A stretch of DNA of 42,869 nt, taken from assembly GCF_017302315.1 (NCBI RefSeq), contig NZ_JAFLDT010000031.1, forward strand, positions 1-42,869, given 5' to 3'. The stretch comes from Zoogloea sp. (GTDB lineage: Bacteria > Pseudomonadota > Gammaproteobacteria > Burkholderiales > Rhodocyclaceae). Below, piece after piece: positions 37,346 to 42,869 of the stretch. Every line of letters begins with the position of its first letter. Position 1 is the stretch's first letter. Both the position numbers and the translations under genes were made by a program. The notes beneath the pieces were generated by a model, which searched no databases, was not told the origin of the DNA, and was given only the letters and a program-made list of their open reading frames with translations.

Positions 37346-37426
37346 GACGATGGCATGGATCGGCACGCCGTTCGGGTTTTCCCAATCCGGGTCCATCGTC
37401 GGGCACTGCTTCGCCGGCGCGGTGAC
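37325..37426 (-). other. Fragment of GTP-type phosphoenolpyruvate carboxykinase at assembly junction
   Basis: Read on the minus strand this interval encodes about 34 residues without a start or stop, with [17 protein letters not shown] followed by [16 protein letters not shown]. This matches the conserved GTP-PEPCK segment QCP-x-(I/M)-D-P-x-W-x-(D/N)-P-x-GVPI-x-AI-x-FGGRR. Both sides stop abruptly. At the right end the same bases encode CFAGAVTD of GH27 on the plus strand, and at the left end RAPAAK of the Ala/Lys-rich protein. The fragment is too short to be a gene, and its dual reading at both ends points to a false join through shared short words. Confidence 0.75.
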
Positions 37427-38561
37427 CGATGGCAATATCCGCGACGCCGCCCGCGTGATGGCGGAAAGCAGTCTGGTGGACCACGGCTGGTGCTATGTGA
37501 ACAACGACGATTTCTGGCAGGTGAAACCCGGCAGCAATGATCCCACCTTGCAAGGCCCCGAGCGCGACGCGGAGGGCAATATTCTAACCAACAAGCGCTT
37601 TCCCGACATGAAGGCGCTGACCGACTACATTCACGGGCTCGGTTTGAAAGCCGGTTTGTATTCCTCGCCGGGACCGCTGACCTGCGGCGGATGCTCGGGC
37701 TCGTTCGGCCATGAGGAACAGGATGCCGCCAGTTATGCCAAGTGGGGATTTGACTATCTGAAACACGATTGGTGCTCGTATCGTCCCGAGTCCGAAAAGG
37801 ACCGTGCCAAACCCGCGCCGCGACTTTCCGTGCTGGATAGCATCACCAACGACGAGAAGCCCAAGCTGATGATCCCCTACGCCACGATGCGCGCCGCGCT
37901 GGACCGCCAGCCGCGCGATATCCACTACAGCCTGTGCCAATACGGCATGGGAAATGTCAGCGAATGGGGCGATATGGTGGGCGGCAACAGTTGGCGCACC
38001 ACCGGCGACATCAACGACTCCTGGAGCAGCATGGCGGGGATCGGTTTCAAACAGGCGGGCCTGGAGAAATACGCCAAACCCGGACGCTGGAATGATCCGG
38101 ACATGCTGGTGGTGGGCCATGTCGGCTGGGGGCCGGCCCTGCATCCCACCAAGCTGACTCCTAACGAACAATACACCCACATTTCGCTGTGGAGCCTGCT
38201 CGCCTCGCCGCTGCTGATCGGCTGCGATCTCACCAAGCTGGACGATTTCACCGTCGGTCTCCTCACCAATGATGAAGTGCTGGAAGTCAATCAGGACGAA
38301 CTCGGCAAACAGGCAGGCCGCATTTCCAAGGATGGCAACGGCGAAGTCTGGGCCAAGCAAATGGTTGACGGATCATGGGCCGTGGGATTGTTCAACCGCG
38401 GCACCGCGCCGCTCCAGGTCTCGTGCGACCTCTCGCTGCTCAACATCAGGGGCGCCGCCCAGGTCCGTGATCTGTGGCGCCAGAAAAACGAAGCTCCCGC
38501 CAGCGGCAAGATCACCCGGACCATCCCGCGCCACGGCGTGGCCCTGCTGAGGGTGAAGTGA
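37407..38561 (+). CDS. GH27 alpha-galactosidase, N-terminally truncated by junction
   Basis: About 384 residues of a melibiase/alpha-galactosidase that removes terminal alpha-galactose. Homology begins at [15 protein letters not shown]; the preceding signal peptide and the GWNSWN opening motif are lost at the junction. The nucleophile aspartate is in [10 protein letters not shown] and the acid/base aspartate in [12 protein letters not shown]. The conserved [16 protein letters not shown] and a C-terminal beta-sandwich ([19 protein letters not shown]) follow. The frame differs from the upstream Ala/Lys-rich ORF. Members of this type are frequent in Verrucomicrobia and Planctomycetes polysaccharide-degrading genomes; the taxonomic hint is inference. 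Confidence 0.92.
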   Translation, partial: CFAGAVTDGNIRDAARVMAESSLVDHGWCYVNNDDFWQVKPGSNDPTLQGPERDAEGNILTNKRFPDMKALTDYIHGLGLKAGLYSSPGPLTCGGCSGSFGHEEQDAASYAKWGFDYLKHDWCSYRPESEKDRAKPAPRLSVLDSITNDEKPKLMIPYATMRAALDRQPRDIHYSLCQYGMGNVSEWGDMVGGNSWRTTGDINDSWSSMAGIGFKQAGLEKYAKPGRWNDPDMLVVGHVGWGPALHPTKLTPNEQYTHISLWSLLASPLLIGCDLTKLDDFTVGLLTNDEVLEVNQDELGKQAGRISKDGNGEVWAKQMVDGSWAVGLFNRGTAPLQVSCDLSLLNIRGAAQVRDLWRQKNEAPASGKITRTIPRHGVALLRVK

Positions 38562-38603
38562 GGGGGATGGGAGCCTCCGCGGATTTGGGAAGTTCGCGCG
38601 ATC

Positions 38604-38632
38604 TTGACACCAATCCGCAGAACACATAGACA
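38604..38632 (+). promoter_or_regulatory. Candidate promoter of the cyclophilin gene
   Basis: TTGACA (38604-38609) and TAGACA (38627-38632) are separated by 17 bp, a good sigma-70-like pair about 50 bp before the cyclophilin start. A perfect hairpin, CGGGGG-AAG-CCCCCG (38642-38656), lies in the predicted leader. Confidence 0.5.
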
Positions 38633-38682
38633 CTGGGCGAGCGGGGGAAGCCCCCGATGCTCCTCCGTGTTCGAACAATCCC

Positions 38683-40053
38683 ATGAAATCGAAACTTCTC
38701 GCCCTATCCGTGCTCGCGTTGCTGACACAGGCGTACGCCGGTTCCAAACGACTGCCTGTTCTCAACCAGCCGATCGCCAATATGGCCACCGTTGAGGTGG
38801 CGCCGATTGTGGTCAATCTCAATCAGGTTTTTGGAACCGAGGCGATCGACGATCAGGTGGTGAGGTTCACCTCATGGTATTCGTTAAGTGGGGCGCCGGT
38901 GGTGCTCGACTTCGCGCTGTTCAGCCAACGAACGCCTGCCACCCGGGCGAATTTTCTCAATTATGTGAATGGTGGGGATTACGTCGATTCCATCATCCAC
39001 CGGAGTGTTCCGGGTTTTGTAATCCAAGGGGGTGGGTTTCGCTTTGGCACCGGTGGGTTGGAATCCGTTCCGACCGATCCTCCGGTGGTGAATGAGTTCG
39101 GGGTTTCGAATACGCTCGGGACCATCGCCATGGCCAAACTGGGAGGCGATCCCAACAGCGCGACCAGCCAGTGGTTTGTCAGCCTGGGAGCCAACTCGGA
39201 TACCCTGGATCCCCAGAACGGAGGATTCACGGTTTTCGGCAGGGTCACGAAAGGCACCTTTGGCAATGCCCAGATTTTCGGAGATCCTGTGGATTTTCCG
39301 ATCTGGGATGCGGGTGGCGCGCTCAACGAACTCCCGCTTTTCCAGTCGTTTGTGGACGGGATCGGGCAGTCGTGGCCGGATTATTCGATCCTCTTCGAAA
39401 GCGTCACGCTGGAACCCCTCCCGGCCGGTCAGGCGGGGGAATCCTCGATCCTAACCTATTCGGTGGTTTCCAACAGCAATTCGGCCCTTGCCTCGGCCGT
39501 CCTAAACGCGGGCAATCTGACCGTGACCCCGGTGTCCGGTCAAACCGGGTCCACCACAATCACAATCCGGGCGACCGATAGCGTGGGCAACACGGTGGAT
39601 GACACGTTCCTTGTGACCGTCAACGCCTCTGACACCTACAGCACCTGGGCGTCGCGCACGACGTTTTCCAACAATCTGAGCGCGATGACCCAGAACGGGG
39701 ACGGAGATGCGCTGAACAACCTGCAGGAATACGCGTTTTTCGGGAATCCTTCAACCTCGGCGCAACCGGCGCTTCCCGTGAACGGCACGACGGGAATCGC
39801 TCCGGGTGCCCGCTACATGACTTTGGCATTTCCGGTCCGAAAGTTCACCACCGGGCTGACCTACACGGTTGAATCCAACACCGGCCTCGACGGATCATGG
39901 ACTACCGTGTGGAGTTCGACTGACGGATTCTCACATGCGCAGGTGGTTTCCGCCGTTTCACAGGCCGACCGCACGCAGGTGACGGTGAAGGACGTTGCGG
40001 CCATCGGGTCCAGCACCCGCCGCTTTATGCGGGTCAAGGTGGTTCAGAACTGA
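38683..40053 (+). CDS. Exported cyclophilin-type peptidyl-prolyl isomerase with C-terminal modules
   Basis: A 456-residue exported protein. A signal peptide (LLALSVLALLTQAYA) is cut near residue 20. The cyclophilin domain (about 45-230) has LFSQRTPATRANFLNYVN, YVDSIIHRSVPGFVIQGGGF, MAKLGGDPNSATSQWFVSLG and FTVFGRVTKG. An Ig/cadherin-like beta domain follows (about 245-310, TPVSGQTGSTTITIRATDS). The C-terminus has an acidic GDGDALNNLQEYAFFGNP repeat-like element, then a module with YTVESNTGLDGSW and RRFMRVKV, a style common in Verrucomicrobia surface proteins. No Shine-Dalgarno sequence is visible before ATG 38683. Prolyl isomerase activity of exported proteins is probable; the partner is unknown. 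Confidence 0.88.
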   Translation: MKSKLLALSVLALLTQAYAGSKRLPVLNQPIANMATVEVAPIVVNLNQVFGTEAIDDQVVRFTSWYSLSGAPVVLDFALFSQRTPATRANFLNYVNGGDYVDSIIHRSVPGFVIQGGGFRFGTGGLESVPTDPPVVNEFGVSNTLGTIAMAKLGGDPNSATSQWFVSLGANSDTLDPQNGGFTVFGRVTKGTFGNAQIFGDPVDFPIWDAGGALNELPLFQSFVDGIGQSWPDYSILFESVTLEPLPAGQAGESSILTYSVVSNSNSALASAVLNAGNLTVTPVSGQTGSTTITIRATDSVGNTVDDTFLVTVNASDTYSTWASRTTFSNNLSAMTQNGDGDALNNLQEYAFFGNPSTSAQPALPVNGTTGIAPGARYMTLAFPVRKFTTGLTYTVESNTGLDGSWTTVWSSTDGFSHAQVVSAVSQADRTQVTVKDVAAIGSSTRRFMRVKVVQN

Positions 40054-40073
40054 AGAACTCCCTCTCTATCCAA

Positions 40074-41078
40074 ATGCATGGCGCCCTGATGCTGATGGGA
40101 CTTTCGGGGGCGACGCTCACGGCGGACGAGGAACGGTTGGTTAGGGACTTGCAGCCGGTCGGTTTTCTGATCGACGCCGTATTGGGTGCCGGGCCGCGGG
40201 AGATGCGCGCGTTGACTGACAGCTTGCGGAAGCTGAGCGGGCGGCAGCCGGTGGTGGCGGTGGGGTTCGAAGTCGCGAGGCGTTTGGCGGCCGCGGGAGG
40301 AGGTCCCGTCCTGCCGGGGGCTGCGGATTTGATAGGAAATAGCGATTTGAAAACGACCGCAACCGCCGGCATGCTGACTGGCGAGATGTTTGGTTTGTTA
40401 GGTATCAACATGTGTCTGGGACCCGTGCTGGATCTCGGCGATCCGGGCGGTGCGGCGGGCGCGTGGAGCAGGGATCCCCAGCGGGTGATCGACCATGCCG
40501 GGCAGTGGAACCGCTGGCTGAGGAAACGCGGCGCGGTGTGTTGCGCGGGACGGTTTCCCATCGGAAATGCGGCCCGCAGCGAGGATGATGCGGATACCCT
40601 GCAACGCGGCCCCCTGCTGCCCTACACCGCGCTGATGCCGGAACTGGATGCGATCCGGATGGCGGCGGGGGAGATGGCCGGGATCGAATCGGGACTGCCC
40701 GCCACCATGGCTTCCGGTGTCGTTGGCAAACTGCTGCGGGACCGCCTGGGTTTCGATCATCACGCCGTTGTCAGCGCGGATTTGGCTGAGGTGTCCGCGG
40801 TTTCCGGCATTCCTCCGGCCGATTGCGCGCGCAAGGCGGTTGAAGCCGGATGCGATCTGATTCTATTGGCGGATGGCGCGGCGATGGGTTCCGCCATTGC
40901 TGCGGGGATGGCCAAGCTGCCCATTCCGGTGTTAGGCGACGCCTGGCAACGGGTCGAGCGGCTCCGGGATAAGTTGCAGTGGCCCCGCCCGTGGTCGGAG
41001 GCGAAGTGGGCGGAGTGGTCGGCGAAGGCGTGCGATCTCCTGCCGACTTTCGGTTGGAACCGGCTTCAATCGCCGTGA
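40074..41078 (+). CDS. NagZ-like GH3 protein without catalytic residues
   Basis: A 334-residue cytoplasmic protein without a signal peptide, recognisable as the GH3 N-terminal barrel by its opening ALMLMGLSGATLTADEERLV and the later GINMCLGPVLDLGDPGG. The functional motifs have changed. The substrate-binding DHEGGRVQRF of NagZ is VGFEVARRL here. The KHFPGHG loop is GRFPIGN. The nucleophile region SDDL is SADL, leaving alanine where the nucleophile aspartate should be. It may be a pseudoenzyme or a protein with a new role. It starts 20 bp after the cyclophilin gene and is likely co-transcribed. Its 3' end overlaps the convergent nidogen-domain gene by 13 bp. Confidence 0.75.
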   Translation: MHGALMLMGLSGATLTADEERLVRDLQPVGFLIDAVLGAGPREMRALTDSLRKLSGRQPVVAVGFEVARRLAAAGGGPVLPGAADLIGNSDLKTTATAGMLTGEMFGLLGINMCLGPVLDLGDPGGAAGAWSRDPQRVIDHAGQWNRWLRKRGAVCCAGRFPIGNAARSEDDADTLQRGPLLPYTALMPELDAIRMAAGEMAGIESGLPATMASGVVGKLLRDRLGFDHHAVVSADLAEVSAVSGIPPADCARKAVEAGCDLILLADGAAMGSAIAAGMAKLPIPVLGDAWQRVERLRDKLQWPRPWSEAKWAEWSAKACDLLPTFGWNRLQSP

Positions 41079-42679
41079 ATCACCGAGGTCTCCATCGTTT
41101 TCACAAACGGCGGATTGTGGTTGGTGGTGGCGGTCAGTTTGAACCGATAAACGCCGGAGTGCGGCAACACCACAGTCGGATTGATCGAGCTGGCGTTCTG
41201 GATACTGGCCTTCTCACCTTCGGTCTGGGTCCAGAGCACCGTGGCCACGTTTTGTCCGTTGAACTTGGCATAGGCGTCGGAAAGCTGCACCGAAAGGGGA
41301 TCCGCGGACGCGCGCTGATAGGATCCGGTGGCGATCTCGAAGGTCCCGGGGTGGACGACATTGATCGCATCCGACGAAGATGCGGTGAAGGTTCCCTGTT
41401 TCACACCGTAGAGGCGGAACGTGTATTGGCCGGTATCGGCGATCTGGATGGTCGGGGTGAGGGTGTTGCCGTTGGTGATGACCGCTTCGGGTGTTCCGCT
41501 CTCCTGCACCCACGTGTAGGTGACGCCGGTGGTGTCCGTCGGGGTCATCGTGGCGTTAAGGTTGAAAACCCGGCCGGCGCTCGCCATGAGGCTGAAATCC
41601 GAACCGGCGTTGACGGAGAAATCCAAACCGGTTTCGGTCTGGGGAAGGCCGTTGACCACCGGAATAATGATGCGCCCCGGTACACCGCTGTTCCACATCT
41701 GATAGATCAGGCCCTGCGCATGGTTGGGATCATCGTTGGACAACCGATCAAGGAGCGCCATGGACGTTCCGGATCCTTGGAACTCCATGAAAAGCCCTTG
41801 GCCATTGGTCCAGCCGACCCGCGCCGCGGAGCCGCCGAATCCGTAGCTGCCACCGCTGGCGTCGCCGGTTTCCCATTCGATCCGGTTGTAGTTGAACTCG
41901 ATGTCGAAGTCTCCCGGATTGCGGTCCGCCCGTTCGATGAGAATCAGTTGGAAGGTGTTCGTTTTCTCGACATGTTGGCTGAAGTAGCCGACTTCGCGCC
42001 ATGTGACGCCGAATGCCTGGCGGCCGTTGACGACGCCGGGAAGGCTGGAAAAGCGGGTGACGCCGGAGAGCGGGTTGCGGCTGTCCACATCCGCCCAGAA
42101 GGGAGCGATCATCACCGACTGCTTTTTGATGAGGCTCTCCGGGGTGTAAACGAACAGGGGTGCGTCGCATGTGATGTTGCCGTTGTTATTCACATAGCAA
42201 GACGAGCGAGCGACGCCGAAAAGGTTGATGGCGAATCCGAGTTCCACCGTGGTCGCGGGACCCGCGAATTGGGGGTAGCAGTGATCGTCTCCCCGGCTCA
42301 TTTCGACTTGGTCGAAGCCCGGCCTCACCGCTCCCTCCCGCAGACGGTAAAACCCCCGGAGCCCGGGTTTCGGAACCAGGGCCGTGATGGCCGAGTTGTT
42401 TCCGATGTGGAGGCAGCCGCAGTCGGTCCAGGAAACGAGATCCTCGCTGACCTCGACTTGATAAGGCCGGAGCATGCCCCCATGCCAGGACAGTTCGATC
42501 TGGCCGTTCGGCGCCGGGCAAATCCCAAGCGACGGAACCTGTTCGGTTGCCGCAAGAGTCGAGCCTCCGACCGCCACAAACACCAGAGCGGCCGTCCGGA
42601 TAGGCCTGGCAACCCCGCGATTTCCCCGGACGACTGGCGTGGGGCGGCGTTTCGGGCGGTGCTGGAATGATGGAGGCAT
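41066..42679 (-). CDS. Secreted nidogen-domain (NIDO) surface protein
   Basis: A 537-residue protein. Basic residues precede a signal-peptide-like segment (AALVFVAVGGSTLAA) ending near residue 44. A module with YQVEVSEDLVSW and GFYRLRE follows at about 60-105. The NIDO-type domain at about 130-330 contains CYVNNNGNITCDAPL, MIAPFWADVDSRNP, FGVTWREVGYF, NTFQLILIERADRNPGDFDI and AARVGWTNGQG. The C-terminal third has two Ig/PKD-like beta domains (TTGVTYTWVQESGT; ATVLWTQTEGEKAS) and ends KTMETSVIHGD. ATG 42679 is the likely start; the frame remains open to the window end. It is probably an adhesin-like cell-surface or extracellular protein of the second genome. Confidence 0.75.
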   Translation of the reverse strand: MPPSFQHRPKRRPTPVVRGNRGVARPIRTAALVFVAVGGSTLAATEQVPSLGICPAPNGQIELSWHGGMLRPYQVEVSEDLVSWTDCGCLHIGNNSAITALVPKPGLRGFYRLREGAVRPGFDQVEMSRGDDHCYPQFAGPATTVELGFAINLFGVARSSCYVNNNGNITCDAPLFVYTPESLIKKQSVMIAPFWADVDSRNPLSGVTRFSSLPGVVNGRQAFGVTWREVGYFSQHVEKTNTFQLILIERADRNPGDFDIEFNYNRIEWETGDASGGSYGFGGSAARVGWTNGQGLFMEFQGSGTSMALLDRLSNDDPNHAQGLIYQMWNSGVPGRIIIPVVNGLPQTETGLDFSVNAGSDFSLMASAGRVFNLNATMTPTDTTGVTYTWVQESGTPEAVITNGNTLTPTIQIADTGQYTFRLYGVKQGTFTASSSDAINVVHPGTFEIATGSYQRASADPLSVQLSDAYAKFNGQNVATVLWTQTEGEKASIQNASSINPTVVLPHSGVYRFKLTATTNHNPPFVKTMETSVIHGD

Positions 42680-42869
42680 GGAATTCCCGGCATGGAAAGC
42701 GGCACCCGTCGGCACCCGTTTCCGAGGCAAAGATAGCCCGAGGAACATCCTTGGCAAGCCCGGAAAACAGCGAATTTCGCGGAGTCTCCCAGCCGATGTC
42801 GCCGTGGTCTGTTGGTTGGGCGGTGCCGCCCGGATCGGCGCCGGATCGGTGAAAGCGGGTGGATTCATC

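Noticed and set aside
37122-37553. A minus-strand ORF covering the carboxykinase fragment as a possible gene
   Set aside because: Only about 34 codons in the middle match the carboxykinase family; both ends are antisense to the flanking genes.
37167-38561. A 464-codon ORF that would make GH27 a fusion with an Arg/Pro-rich N-terminus
   Set aside because: The Arg/Pro-rich part is a frame-shifted reading of the Ala/Lys-rich gene, and residues just before CFAGAVTD are the reverse of a carboxykinase segment. GH27 homology starts only at 37,407.

Overview
The window joins two unrelated genomes. Positions 1 to about 37,345 come from a GC-rich betaproteobacterium. Gene content and order (fabF, nadB, rpoE-rseA-mucB-rseC-mucD, lepA-lepB-rnc-era-recO-pdxJ-acpS, nagZ, uvrC, pgsA) fit the Rhodocyclales, though the order inside the group is my inference. 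From about 37,407 to the end the genes look like those of a Verrucomicrobia-type or related PVC bacterium: a GH27 alpha-galactosidase, an exported cyclophilin, a degenerate NagZ-like protein and a nidogen-domain protein. Between the two lies about 100 bp that reads on the minus strand as a piece of GTP-type phosphoenolpyruvate carboxykinase. About 20 bp at each of its ends is compatible with both neighbours. The simplest explanation is a metagenome assembly chimera, so synteny should not be read across 37,325-37,426.

Betaproteobacterial part, left to right. (a) 1-944: the 3' end of fabF and a small YgfX-like membrane protein. (b) 934-6965: nadB on the minus strand, then the envelope-stress operon rpoE-rseA-mucB-rseC-mucD with a glutaredoxin-like gene; a sigma-E-type promoter lies upstream of rpoE. 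(c) 7025-16933: a tightly packed operon for translation, RNA processing, repair and cofactor genes: lepA, lepB, a DUF4845 gene, rnc, era, recO, pdxJ, acpS, nagZ, uvrC, pgsA. Most junctions overlap by 4 bp or less. A terminator-like hairpin lies directly before lepA. (d) 16991-17268: tRNA-Gly, tRNA-Cys, tRNA-Gly with a near-consensus promoter and a strong terminator. (e) 17313-19156: a gene-poor stretch, a GT2 glycosyltransferase and a DUF1178 gene. (f) 19246-31119: a glycogen locus. A five-gene minus-strand operon glgC - GH57 - GH57 glucanotransferase - glgP - glgA is divergent from glgB, and glk converges on glgB. It could cover synthesis (GlgC, GlgA, GlgB), remodelling (two GH57 enzymes), phosphorolysis (GlgP) and entry of free glucose into metabolism (Glk). 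(g) 31190-36922, minus strand: tRNA-Leu, minE-minD-minC, an hslO (Hsp33) homologue lacking the zinc cysteines, an ArsC/Spx-like gene and tex. (h) 37106-37345: the start of an exported Ala/Lys/Pro-rich protein, cut by the junction.

Verrucomicrobia-like part. The truncated GH27 enzyme, the exported cyclophilin and the NagZ-like protein are on the plus strand; the nidogen-domain protein converges on them. The exported proteins carry C- or N-terminal modules of a type I associate with PVC surface proteins.

The observations most worth a second look are the chimeric junction, the cysteine-less Hsp33, the NagZ-like protein without catalytic residues, and the dual-GH57 glycogen operon. I found no CRISPR array, insertion sequence, phage or defence system.
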